From Streptomyces avermitilis MA-4680 = NBRC 14893 (GTDB lineage Bacteria; Actinomycetota; Actinomycetes; Streptomycetales; Streptomycetaceae): a DNA stretch of 64,000 nucleotides. The stretch is from contig NC_003155.5 in assembly GCF_000009765.2 (NCBI RefSeq), positions 4,092,001 through 4,156,000 on the forward strand, read 5' to 3'. This document shows, piece after piece, positions 53,450 through 61,734 of the stretch. Numbering within the stretch: position 1 is the stretch's first letter; the number at the start of each line of letters is the position of its first letter. Both the position numbers and the translations under genes were made by a program. Below the pieces are notes generated by a model that worked only from the letters and a program-made list of their open reading frames with translations, was not told the origin of the DNA and made no database searches.

Positions 53450-55048
53450 ATGTCCGAGCCGGAAGAGCTGCACCACCCCGATATCCACACCACCGCGGGC
53501 AAACTCGCGGATCTGCAGCGCCGCATCCAGGAGGCGACGCACGCCGGCTCGGAGCGCGCCGTCGAAAAGCAGCACGCCAAGGGCAAGCTGACGGCCCGTG
53601 AGCGGATCGCGCTGCTGCTCGACGAGGACTCCTTCGTCGAGCTGGACGAGTTCGCGCAGCACCGCTCCACGGACTTCGGCATGGAGAACAACCGCCCGTA
53701 CGGAGACGGTGTCGTCACCGGGTACGGGACCGTGGACGGCCGCCCCGTCGCCGTGTTCTCGCAGGACTTCACCGTCTTCGGCGGTGCCCTCGGCGAGGTC
53801 TTCGGGCAGAAGATCATGAAGGCGATGGACTTCGCCCTGAAGACGGGCTGTCCGGTCATCGGCATCAACGACTCCGGCGGCGCCCGTATCCAGGAGGGCG
53901 TCTCGGCCCTCGGCATGTACGGCGAGATCTTCCGCCGCAACACCCATGCCTCGGGCGTGATCCCGCAGATCAGCCTGGTCGTCGGCCCGTGCGCGGGCGG
54001 CGCGGTCTACTCCCCCGCGATCACCGACTTCACGGTGATGGTCGACCAGACCTCGCACATGTTCATCACGGGCCCCGACGTCATCAAGACGGTGACGGGC
54101 GAGGACGTCGGCTTCGAGGAGCTGGGCGGCGCCCGCACGCACAACGCGGTGTCGGGCGTGGCCCATCACATGGCGGGGGAGGAGAAGGACGCGATCGAGT
54201 ACGTCAAGCAGCTGCTGTCGTACCTGCCGTCCAACAACCTCAGCGAGCCGCCGGCCTTCCCGGAGGAGGCGGACCTCGCCCTCACCGACGAGGACCGCGA
54301 GCTGGACACCCTCGTACCCGACAGTGCGAACCAGCCGTACGACATGCACACGGTGATCGAACACATCCTGGACGACGCCGAGTTCCTGGAGACGCAGCCG
54401 CTGTTCGCGCCGAACATCCTCACCGGCTTCGGCCGGGTCGAGGGCCACCCGGTGGGCATCGTCGCCAACCAGCCGATGCAGTTCGCGGGCTGCCTCGACA
54501 TCGACGCGTCCGAGAAGGCCGCCCGCTTCGTGCGCACCTGCGACGCGTTCAACGTCCCGGTGATCACTTTCGTGGACGTGCCGGGCTTCCTGCCCGGTGT
54601 CGGCCAGGAGCACGACGGCATCATCCGCCGCGGCGCCAAGCTGATCTACGCGTACGCCGAGGCGACCGTCCCGCTGATCACCGTCATCACCCGCAAGGCG
54701 TTCGGCGGCGCGTACGACGTCATGGGCTCCAAGCACCTGGGCGCCGACCTCAACCTCGCCTGGCCGACCGCCCAGATCGCCGTGATGGGCGCGCAGGGCG
54801 CGGTCAACATCCTGCACCGCCGCACCATCGCCGCCACACCCGAGGAGGAGCGCGAGGAGGTCCGCCGGCGGCTCATCCAGGAGTACGAGGACACGCTGCT
54901 CAACCCCTACACGGCGGCCGAGCGCGGCTACATCGACGGCGTGATCATGCCGTCCGACACCCGCGCCCATGTCGTACGGGGGCTGCGTCAGCTCCGTACG
55001 AAGCGGGAATCCCTGCCTCCGAAGAAGCACGGCAACATCCCCCTCTAG
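53450..55048 (+). CDS. pccB: Propionyl-CoA carboxylase beta subunit (carboxyltransferase)
   Basis: The 532-residue protein is a full-length carboxyltransferase. Motifs include KGKLTARERI, GINDSGGARIQEG and GPCAGGAVYSPA (first oxyanion site), and the second-domain glycine pocket near AYAEATVPLITVI. It transfers CO2 from biotin to propionyl-CoA (and possibly acetyl-CoA). GGGAG precedes the ATG at 53450. The epsilon subunit gene follows after 16 bp, and the biotinylated subunit is encoded 3 kb away. Confidence 0.95.
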   Translation: MSEPEELHHPDIHTTAGKLADLQRRIQEATHAGSERAVEKQHAKGKLTARERIALLLDEDSFVELDEFAQHRSTDFGMENNRPYGDGVVTGYGTVDGRPVAVFSQDFTVFGGALGEVFGQKIMKAMDFALKTGCPVIGINDSGGARIQEGVSALGMYGEIFRRNTHASGVIPQISLVVGPCAGGAVYSPAITDFTVMVDQTSHMFITGPDVIKTVTGEDVGFEELGGARTHNAVSGVAHHMAGEEKDAIEYVKQLLSYLPSNNLSEPPAFPEEADLALTDEDRELDTLVPDSANQPYDMHTVIEHILDDAEFLETQPLFAPNILTGFGRVEGHPVGIVANQPMQFAGCLDIDASEKAARFVRTCDAFNVPVITFVDVPGFLPGVGQEHDGIIRRGAKLIYAYAEATVPLITVITRKAFGGAYDVMGSKHLGADLNLAWPTAQIAVMGAQGAVNILHRRTIAATPEEEREEVRRRLIQEYEDTLLNPYTAAERGYIDGVIMPSDTRAHVVRGLRQLRTKRESLPPKKHGNIPL

Positions 55049-55064
55049 AGCCCTGGGAGCAGTT

Positions 55065-55274
55065 GTGACGATCAAGGTCATACGGGGCAATCCGACCCCG
55101 GAGGAGCTGGCCGCCGCACTGGCGGTGGTGCGGGCGCGCGCCGCGGCGGCGGCTTCGGTGCCGTCCGGCGCGCCCGGACCGCGGGACTCCTGGGCCGACC
55201 CGGCCCGCATCGCCGCCGACCGGCTGCCCCAGCCGGGCCCGACGACGTGGAGCCGCACGTACTGGCCCGGCTAG
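55065..55274 (+). CDS. pccE: Acyl-CoA carboxylase epsilon subunit
   Basis: The 69-residue protein starts at GTG 55065 after a GGGAG site. It begins IKVIRGNPTPEELAAALAVV, which is the AccE/PccE signature, then an Ala-rich helix and WADPARIAADRLPQPGPTTWSRTYW. This small subunit, found only in actinobacteria, stimulates assembly and activity of the carboxylase. Its position directly after pccB fits. Confidence 0.92.
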   Translation: MTIKVIRGNPTPEELAAALAVVRARAAAAASVPSGAPGPRDSWADPARIAADRLPQPGPTTWSRTYWPG

Positions 55275-55294
55275 GGCCTGTCGCGAAAGCGGCG

Positions 55295-56422
55295 TCAGAG
55301 CACTCCCGCGACGGCTTCGGCCATCACCTCGTACCCCGCGTCGTTCGGGTGCAGGTGGTCGCCGAAGTCGTACGCCGGGTGCAGCCGGCCCGGGTCCGCC
55401 GGGTCGGCCAGCGCGCGGTTGAGGTCCACGACCGCGTCGTACTCGCCGGAGCGGCGGATCCACTCGTTCACCTCGTGGCTCACCTTGGCCGCGTGTTCGC
55501 CCCAGTGGTCGGAGCCGCCGAAGGGGAGCAGGGTCGCGCCGACAACCCGTAGCCGTCCGCGGGAGCGGCGGATCAACTCCCGGTGCCCGGCGATCAGTTC
55601 GTCCGCCTCGACGACCGGCGCCGGCTTGTACGTCGGCTGTTCGTCCGTCTCGCTGAAGCCGATGTCGTTGAGGCCGAGGAGGACGACGAGGGTGTCGACG
55701 CCTTCGTGGCCGAGGACGTCCCGGCGCAGGCGGTGGACGCCCTTCTCGCCGTACCAGGCGGAGTCGTTCAGCAGCAGGTTCCCGCCGATGCCCGCGTTCA
55801 GCACGGGCCGTCCGGTGCGCCCGGCGAGAGCGTCGGACCAGCGGCGGTCCGCGCCCGGGGTGGAGCCGAAGCCGTCCGTGACGGAGTCGCCGAGGAGGGC
55901 CACGGCGTCGGTGCGGCCGGCGTCGACCTCGACGGCCGTCAGGAAGTACCAGGACTCGGTGGACTCGCCGAAGCCGTCACCCCGTACGTCCTCCAGCCGG
56001 TCCCCGGCACCGCGGTAGCTGCTCGTGAACGCCTGGGCGTGGAAGGTCGCCGGACCGGTGACGGCGTCGAGATGCAGCGTGACGGTCACCGCCTCCCCGG
56101 CCGCCGACGCGAGTTCGACGGCATCGCTGCGGACCTGACCGCGCGCCGGGATCTCCACGGCGCCCGAGCCGCCGAAGGTGAGCCGCCGCACCGATCCCGG
56201 TTCGACGGCGGCACCCGCGGCCGTGCGGGCCACGGTGGCGCCCGCGATCTTCAGCGGCGAGGTCCCGTACGCGTGGGACAGCCGGATCCGGACCCGGCCG
56301 CCGCCCGCGGTGAGGCGTACGACCTGGCGCAGGGACTGGCGCCAGAATCCCTCCCTCGACCAGTTGGGGGTGAAGCCCTCGCTGGGGAGCTGGGGCGGGG
56401 CGGTCCAGGCGGTGGTGAACAC
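55295..56422 (-). CDS. SGNH/GDSL hydrolase family protein
   Basis: The 375-residue protein has an N-terminal beta-sandwich of carbohydrate-binding type (about 1-155) and an SGNH hydrolase domain. Catalytic motifs are LLGDSVTDGFGS (block I Ser), GLNDIG (block III Asn) and DHLHPND (block V Asp/His). It could be a carbohydrate esterase or lipase. No signal peptide is visible. GTG 56422 is chosen for its GGAAGGAAG ribosome site. The upstream region holds a four-copy 14-bp repeat and a palindrome. Confidence 0.88.
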   Translation of the reverse strand: MFTTAWTAPPQLPSEGFTPNWSREGFWRQSLRQVVRLTAGGGRVRIRLSHAYGTSPLKIAGATVARTAAGAAVEPGSVRRLTFGGSGAVEIPARGQVRSDAVELASAAGEAVTVTLHLDAVTGPATFHAQAFTSSYRGAGDRLEDVRGDGFGESTESWYFLTAVEVDAGRTDAVALLGDSVTDGFGSTPGADRRWSDALAGRTGRPVLNAGIGGNLLLNDSAWYGEKGVHRLRRDVLGHEGVDTLVVLLGLNDIGFSETDEQPTYKPAPVVEADELIAGHRELIRRSRGRLRVVGATLLPFGGSDHWGEHAAKVSHEVNEWIRRSGEYDAVVDLNRALADPADPGRLHPAYDFGDHLHPNDAGYEVMAEAVAGVL

Positions 56423-56441
56423 GGCACACACTTCCTTCCAC

Positions 56442-56497
56442 AGGCCCTTCCGAACAGGCCTTTCCGAACAGGCCTTTTCGAACAGGCCTTTTCGACC
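56442..56497. repeat. 14-bp tandem repeat, four copies, upstream of the SGNH gene
   Basis: AGGC(C/T)(T/C)TT(C/T)CGAAC-type units begin at 56442, 56456, 56470 and 56484. The array lies 20-75 bp before the start codon, in the probable leader. Confidence 0.85.
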
Positions 56498-56521
56498 TAA
56501 AGGGAACTGGAGTCCCTTTAG
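56497..56521. promoter_or_regulatory. Palindrome CTAAAGGGA-N7-TCCCTTTAG
   Basis: Perfect 9-bp arms with a 7-bp spacer abut the 14-bp repeats in the divergent spacer between the SGNH gene and the small protein gene. Size and symmetry suit a dimeric repressor operator; the regulator is unknown. Confidence 0.6.
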
Positions 56522-56633
56522 CTGATGTCGTGACGGTAGCAAGTCCAGAGCTTTAATGGAACCTCAGAACCGTTTGGTGAAGTTGAGTACGTGTACTCAG
56601 GCGCGCGGACGGTCGGCCGCGCACGCTCGAAGC

Positions 56634-56780
56634 ATGCTGTGGTCCGACCCCGAGAACGAGCCGCCCGAGGAGCTGCGGAAGACGCAGGACATGCTGCGGC
56701 GGCTGGGTTTTCTCATGGCGCTGGCCATGCTGCTCGCGATGATCGTCCTCGGCTTCGGATGCGGGGCGCCGATACCCTGA
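56634..56780 (+). CDS. Small single-pass membrane protein
   Basis: The 48-residue protein starts at ATG 56634 and reads MLWSDPENEPPEELRKTQDM, then one transmembrane helix (LGFLMALAMLLAMIVLGF). I recall similar short proteins at this spot between the carboxylase and maf genes in Streptomyces, which supports it. It stops 4 bp before maf, so the two are cotranscribed. Function unknown. Confidence 0.7.
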   Translation: MLWSDPENEPPEELRKTQDMLRRLGFLMALAMLLAMIVLGFGCGAPIP

Positions 56781-56784
56781 ACGC

Positions 56785-57405
56785 ATGACCGATCAGCCGC
56801 GCCGCCGCCTCGTGCTCGCCTCACAGTCCCCCGCCCGGCTCAACCTGCTGCGGCAGGCCGGCCTCGACCCCGAAGTGATCGTGAGCGGGTTCGACGAGGA
56901 CCGCCTGAGCGCACCGACCCCCGCCGAACTCGCCCTCGCGCTGGCCGAGGCGAAGGCCTCCGTCGTGGCGGCGAAGCCCGAGGTCCAGGGCGCACTGGTG
57001 ATCGGCTGCGACTCGGTGCTCGACCTGGACGGCGAGGCCCTCGGCAAGCCCGCGGACGCCGAGGAGGCCACCGCCCGCTGGAAGGCGATGCGCGGCCGGG
57101 CGGGCACCCTCCAGACCGGGCACTGCATCTACGACACGGCGAGCAAGCGCTACGCCTCGGCGACCGCGTCCACCGTCGTCCGCTTCGGCGAGCCGACGGA
57201 CGAGGAGATCGCCGCGTACGTCGCCTCCGGCGAACCCCTCCACGTGGCCGGGGCGTTCACCCTCGACGGCCGCTCGGCCCCCTTCATCGAGGGCATCGAC
57301 GGCGACCACGGCAACGTCATCGGCATCTCCCTGCCGACGGTGCGCCGCCTGCTCGGCGAACTGGGCGTCGGCATCACGCAGCTGTGGACGCCCCGGGAGA
57401 AGTGA
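56785..57405 (+). CDS. maf: Maf-like nucleoside triphosphate pyrophosphatase
   Basis: The 206-residue protein has the Maf signature LASQSPARLNLLRQAG near the start and the catalytic stretch IGCDSVLDLDG. The family hydrolyses dTTP, UTP or modified nucleotides to the monophosphate, a house-cleaning role also linked to septum control. It ends next to a convergent membrane-protein gene with no spacer. Confidence 0.92.
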   Translation: MTDQPRRRLVLASQSPARLNLLRQAGLDPEVIVSGFDEDRLSAPTPAELALALAEAKASVVAAKPEVQGALVIGCDSVLDLDGEALGKPADAEEATARWKAMRGRAGTLQTGHCIYDTASKRYASATASTVVRFGEPTDEEIAAYVASGEPLHVAGAFTLDGRSAPFIEGIDGDHGNVIGISLPTVRRLLGELGVGITQLWTPREK

Positions 57406-57930
57406 TCAGGGGGTGCTGGGAGCCGGGGGTGTGACCGGCGCGGGTCCCGGGCTCACGCTGTCGCCGTCACCCTTGGGGTCGCCGTTCCCCTTGGGGTCGC
57501 CGTCGGCGTCCACGGCGTCCGCGGGGCCCTCCCGGCGGTCGTACGTCATCAGCAGCAGCACGATGAGCCCGAGCACCCCCATCATGAACAGGAACGCGCT
57601 CCGGCCCACCAGCCCCCACGCGAACGCGCCCAGCAGCCCATGCACCACGGCGACGCTGATCAGCAGGATGCGGCCGAGGCCGGCCGGGGAGCGGTCGCGG
57701 ACGCCGACCAGCAGCGCGACGAGGCCGCACAGCCCGAAGTAGAGACCGAAGACCACACCGCCGGCCTTCGAGGAAACGGACATCGCGTTCGGATCGAGCC
57801 CCGCGAGGGACATGTGCTGGCGGTCGACGATCACCCCGAGGAACCAGTTGAGCAGCGCGATGCCGAGCGCCTCCACGAAGAGGACGACCGCGACCACCCA
57901 TGCCACCGGTCTACGCACCACCGGCCCCAC
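57406..57930 (-). CDS. Four-helix membrane protein, unknown function
   Basis: The 174-residue protein has about four transmembrane helices (roughly 10-32, 56-78, 86-106, 112-132). A cytoplasmic tail with a GDPKGNGDPKGDGD repeat and Pro/Ala-rich end follows. The DNA of this tail is a short tandem repeat (CCCTTGGGGTCGCCGTT-like). GTG 57930 is the start. It is convergent with maf and divergent from accA2. No family recognised. Confidence 0.75.
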   Translation of the reverse strand: MGPVVRRPVAWVVAVVLFVEALGIALLNWFLGVIVDRQHMSLAGLDPNAMSVSSKAGGVVFGLYFGLCGLVALLVGVRDRSPAGLGRILLISVAVVHGLLGAFAWGLVGRSAFLFMMGVLGLIVLLLMTYDRREGPADAVDADGDPKGNGDPKGDGDSVSPGPAPVTPPAPSTP

Positions 57931-58322
57931 CCACTTTCGAGCGCGTTTCCTGTTACCCCTAGTACGTTCGATACATCGCGAACGCTACATGGGGGTCCCC
58001 CCTGTTCGAACGTAGTTGAGAGCTTGGGGGAGGGTAAACCGCGGGACAAGAGGTCTGCCGGGGGCAAAGAATCGTTGGGCCATTAGTAGGGACTCGACAA
58101 AGAAACGCGACCGGGCGCAGCGCGGCCTCACAGAGACCTTGACCACATCGGGGGGCTAGGGTTTTGCGGAGGATTCCCGCGTCCTGCGATGCGACAAGGG
58201 TTTTCGCCGGTGGAGTGAGCCTCGACTCACGCTCCGTGTGGGCAAGCTCACCACTGGGGACGGGTCGTAACGTCGTGTCGGCAGTCCCTAAACTCGGCTT
58301 GTTTCAAGGAGAGGGAGTCATC
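57931..58322. other. 392-bp regulatory spacer upstream of accA2
   Basis: No gene is seen. It contains an inverted pair CGTTCG/CGAACG (57965-57970, 57979-57984), a GTTCGAAC palindrome (58004-58011), a GGGGG-T-CCCCC element between them and GTGAG-N6-CTCAC near 58215. The long leader before accA2 could carry regulation of carboxylase supply, but no known riboswitch was recognised. Confidence 0.5.
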
Positions 58323-60095
58323 GTGCGCAAGGTGTTGATCGCCAACCGTGGCGAAATCGCTGTCCGCGTCGCCCGGGCCTGCCGTGACGCCGGGATCGCG
58401 AGCGTGGCCGTGTACGCGGAGCCGGACCGGGACGCGCTGCACGTCCGGGCGGCCGACGAGGCGTTCGCCCTGGGCGGTGACACCCCGGCCACCAGTTACC
58501 TGGACATCGCCAAGGTGCTCCAGGCCGCCAAGGATTCCGGTGCGGACGCCATCCACCCGGGTTACGGCTTTCTTTCCGAGAACGCGGAGTTCGCCCAGGC
58601 GGTCCTGGACGCGGGCCTCGTCTGGATCGGGCCGCCGCCGCAGGCCATCCGCGACCTCGGCGACAAGGTCGCCGCCCGGCACATCGCGCAGCGCGCGGGT
58701 GCCCCCCTCGTGGCGGGCACGCCCGACCCGGTCTCCGGCGCCGACGAGGTCGTCGCGTTCGCCCGGGAGCACGGTCTGCCGATCGCCATCAAGGCCGCCT
58801 TCGGTGGCGGCGGGCGCGGTCTGAAGGTGGCCCGCACCCTCGAAGAGGTCCCCGAGCTGTACGACTCGGCGGTCCGCGAGGCGGTCGCCGCGTTCGGCCG
58901 CGGCGAGTGCTTCGTCGAGCGGTACCTCGACAAGCCCCGGCACGTCGAGACGCAGTGCCTGGCCGACACCCACGGCAACGTGGTCGTCGTGTCCACCCGC
59001 GACTGCTCCCTCCAGCGCCGTCACCAGAAGCTGGTCGAGGAGGCCCCGGCGCCGTTCCTGTCGGACGCCCAGGTCGAGGAGCTGTACTCCTCCTCCAAGG
59101 CGATCCTGAAGGAGGCCGGCTACGTCGGCGCGGGCACCGTCGAGTTCCTCGTCGGTGTCGACGGCACCATCTCCTTCCTCGAGGTCAACACCCGCCTCCA
59201 GGTCGAACACCCGGTCACCGAGGAGGTCGCCGGCATCGACCTCGTGCGGGAGATGTTCCGCATCGCCGACGGCGAGGAACTCGGCTACGGCGACCCCGAG
59301 CTGCGTGGTCATTCCTTCGAGTTCCGTATCAACGGCGAGGACCCGGGCCGCAACTTCCTGCCCGCCCCCGGCACGGTGACGACCTTCGCCCCGCCGTCGG
59401 GCCCGGGCGTGCGCCTGGACGCCGGCGTCGAGTCCGGCAGCGTGATCGGCCCCGCCTGGGACTCCCTGCTCGCCAAGCTGATCGTCACCGGCGCCACCCG
59501 CGAACAGGCTCTCCAGCGCGCCGCCCGCGCCCTGGCCGAGTTCAACGTCGAGGGCATGGCCACCGCCATCCCGTTCCACCGCGCGGTGGTCAGGGACCCG
59601 GCGTTCGCCCCCGAACTCACCGGCTCCGCCGAACCGTTCACGGTCCACACCCGCTGGATCGAGACCGAGTTCGTCAACGAGATCAAGCCGTTCACCGTCC
59701 CCACCGACGCGGACGCCGAGGAGGAGCCCGGTCGCGAGACCGTCGTCGTCGAGGTCGGCGGCAAGCGCCTGGAAGTCTCCCTGCCGTCCTCCCTCGGCAT
59801 GTCGCTGGCCCGCACCGGCCTCGCGGCGGGCGCCAAGCCCAAGCGCCGCGCGGCCAAGAAGTCCGGCCCGGTGGCCTCCGGGGACACCCTCGCCTCCCCG
59901 ATGCAGGGCACCATCGTCAAGGTCGCCGTCGAGGAGGGCCAGGAGGTCCAGGAAGGCGACCTGGTCGTCGTACTCGAAGCGATGAAGATGGAACAGCCGC
60001 TGAACGCGCACAAGTCCGGCACCATCAAGGGTCTGGGCGCCGAGGTCGGCGCGTCCATCACCTCCGGCGCCGCCATCTGCGAGATCAAGGACTGA
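58323..60095 (+). CDS. accA2: Acyl-CoA carboxylase alpha subunit (biotin carboxylase plus BCCP)
   Basis: The 590-residue protein starts at GTG 58323 with AAGGAG upstream. Residues 1-450 are a biotin carboxylase: KVLIANRGEIAVR, ATP-grasp loop FGGGGRGLKV, and EVNTRLQVEHPVTE. A linker precedes the C-terminal biotinyl domain with EAMKMEQP, whose modified residue is Lys555. It carries CO2 to the PccB (and other AccB) carboxyltransferases, feeding malonyl- and methylmalonyl-CoA to fatty acid and polyketide synthesis. BirA, encoded 5 kb upstream, should attach the biotin. Confidence 0.95.
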   Translation: MRKVLIANRGEIAVRVARACRDAGIASVAVYAEPDRDALHVRAADEAFALGGDTPATSYLDIAKVLQAAKDSGADAIHPGYGFLSENAEFAQAVLDAGLVWIGPPPQAIRDLGDKVAARHIAQRAGAPLVAGTPDPVSGADEVVAFAREHGLPIAIKAAFGGGGRGLKVARTLEEVPELYDSAVREAVAAFGRGECFVERYLDKPRHVETQCLADTHGNVVVVSTRDCSLQRRHQKLVEEAPAPFLSDAQVEELYSSSKAILKEAGYVGAGTVEFLVGVDGTISFLEVNTRLQVEHPVTEEVAGIDLVREMFRIADGEELGYGDPELRGHSFEFRINGEDPGRNFLPAPGTVTTFAPPSGPGVRLDAGVESGSVIGPAWDSLLAKLIVTGATREQALQRAARALAEFNVEGMATAIPFHRAVVRDPAFAPELTGSAEPFTVHTRWIETEFVNEIKPFTVPTDADAEEEPGRETVVVEVGGKRLEVSLPSSLGMSLARTGLAAGAKPKRRAAKKSGPVASGDTLASPMQGTIVKVAVEEGQEVQEGDLVVVLEAMKMEQPLNAHKSGTIKGLGAEVGASITSGAAICEIKD

Positions 60096-60153
60096 CCGGA
60101 GGACCGGCCGGAAGACTGGCCGGAGGACCGGCCGAGAGGTCGTTCGACTCCCC

Positions 60154-60196
60154 GAAGCGCCCGGCGGACCTGAGCAGTAGGTCCGCCGGGCGCTTC
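60154..60196 (+). terminator. accA2 terminator
   Basis: A perfect 18-bp stem (60154-60171 with 60179-60196) with a 7-nt loop lies 59 bp after the stop codon. It is the strongest hairpin in the window. Confidence 0.85.
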
Positions 60197-60373
60197 GTCT
60201 CCCCCGTCCCCCGTGGGCTCTGTGCGGCTCTGTGCGGCGCCGGGAGGCTCTGTGCGGCTCCCGGGCGGCTCCGGGCGGCGCGCAGCGGCCTGTGCGGCGC
60301 TGTACCCCTCCAGTGAACCGGGAGGCCCGGCCGATGGCCATCCGTCAATTCTGACGGGTCGCGACAGATCGTC

Positions 60374-61360
60374 TCAGTCGGCGAGCAGTCCGAGGTCCCG
60401 TCCCCGGCGCAGCAGCGCCGCCGTGTGCCCGGCCTCGAGCTTGCGGTGCAGGGCGGCGATGTAGCCCCGCACGGTGGTCGGCGACAGCCCCATCCGCCGG
60501 GCCGTCTCGGTCGCCGTGAGGCCGCTGTCGAGGTGCCGCAGCGTCCGGTGCTCCTGGTCGGTCACGCCGAACAGCCGGGCGACGGCCCGCCCCCGCCCGA
60601 GGTCCCGGAGCAGGAGCAGCGCGGGAAGGCCGGGTGCGGCGGGGGCGACGTAGCGCACCTCGACGTCCCGTGCGGTGAACGGTTCGGTGCGGCCGAGCCG
60701 GGGATCGTGCCGTACGGCCGGCAGCAGGTGGGCCGCGGCCGCGTTGAGGGGGTACGGGCGGCCGTCGTCGAGTGCGGCGACACCCCGGTCGTGCCCGCCG
60801 ACCAGTTCCAGGGCGGCGGCGGCCAGCAGCCGCAACCGGGCTCGCTCCCGCAGCGCCCTGTGCACGGCGCGGAGTTGGAGCTGGGCGAAGCCGAGCAGGT
60901 CGCGTTCCCGTTCGGTGAAGTCCTGGCCGGAGCGGACCAGTGCGTAGCCCTCGACCACGGACATGTCGGACCCGGCCGACGCCACCAGGTGCCGCCGTAA
61001 CCCGAAGGGGCGGAAGTCCAGGTTGTAGCAGTGGGTGCGTTCCCACTGCCGGTCGCCGGCCACGTCGCTCACCCGCCATGCCTCCGGGGTCGGCGTCTGG
61101 AGCATGACCTCGGTCAGCGGGTGGTCGAGGGGATGGTCGTAGATGACCATCGGGTCCTCGTGGAAGGAGTCCGTCGGCAGCGAGAGGGTGGACAGACCGA
61201 CGCCGTCGACCGCTATCCGGTAACTCTGCGCCGCGTCGGCCGGGATCAGCTCCATCAGCCCGGGCAGCGCCTGTTCCTGGAACTCCTCGACGGAGTCGGC
61301 CTCTTCGATTCCTCGTACCAGTGTCAGTACGCGTTGCGCGTCCGCACCGCTGATCTCCAT
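60374..61360 (-). CDS. LuxR-type regulator with N-terminal sensor-like domain
   Basis: The 328-residue protein ends in a LuxR helix-turn-helix (GLTATETARRMGLSPTTVRGYIAALHRKL, about 272-300). The N-terminal 200 residues are an alpha/beta GAF-like region without a recognised motif. No receiver or ATPase domain is present, so it is not a classical response regulator or LAL. GGGAGAG lies 7 nt before ATG 61360. Target and ligand are unknown. Confidence 0.85.
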   Translation of the reverse strand: MEISGADAQRVLTLVRGIEEADSVEEFQEQALPGLMELIPADAAQSYRIAVDGVGLSTLSLPTDSFHEDPMVIYDHPLDHPLTEVMLQTPTPEAWRVSDVAGDRQWERTHCYNLDFRPFGLRRHLVASAGSDMSVVEGYALVRSGQDFTERERDLLGFAQLQLRAVHRALRERARLRLLAAAALELVGGHDRGVAALDDGRPYPLNAAAAHLLPAVRHDPRLGRTEPFTARDVEVRYVAPAAPGLPALLLLRDLGRGRAVARLFGVTDQEHRTLRHLDSGLTATETARRMGLSPTTVRGYIAALHRKLEAGHTAALLRRGRDLGLLAD

Positions 61361-61734
61361 GCACACTCTCCCGGCGCTGCTCTCGCCATGAGAAGTCCTG
61401 AGATGTTCCTCGATGTCCTGAGAAGAAAGTACTGCGCCTGCCCGCACCCCAAACCTCCCCGGCCGGCCCGATGCCCTGCCGCAGGGCAGCCCGGAGGGAC
61501 GGGAGGGAGCGCGTGGATGCCGTGCGGGGCGCGGGCGTGGGAGAGAGCGCGGGGGCAGGTGCGCCCGCGGAGCGTCCTGGGGGCCCGCGCGCCCTGTGTG
61601 CCGACGCGCGGCGCGCGGCGCGCCTGGGAGCGGCGGCCCGGCGGCACGGTCCGTGTGCGCCGCGCCGGGCGCGGCGAGCGGTCCACCCGGCCGCCGAGGA
61701 CCCCTGAAGGCCCCGTACCGGCCGGGTACGAACG
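61361..61734. other. 374-bp spacer between LuxR and DeoR genes
   Basis: Both flanking genes are on the minus strand. The segment is extremely GC-rich with CGCGCGGCGCGCGGCGCGCC-like runs around 61600. Several open frames are composition artefacts with no ribosome site or domain. The LuxR promoter should lie at its left end. Confidence 0.55.

Noticed and set aside
57931..58322. Riboswitch in the long accA2 leader
   Set aside because: The hairpins present do not match any biotin, B12, TPP or other riboswitch core I know; only short palindromes are visible.
61440..61734. Open frames in the GC-rich spacer between LuxR and DeoR genes
   Set aside because: No ribosome site, biased composition (Arg/Ala/Pro), and no recognisable domain in any frame.
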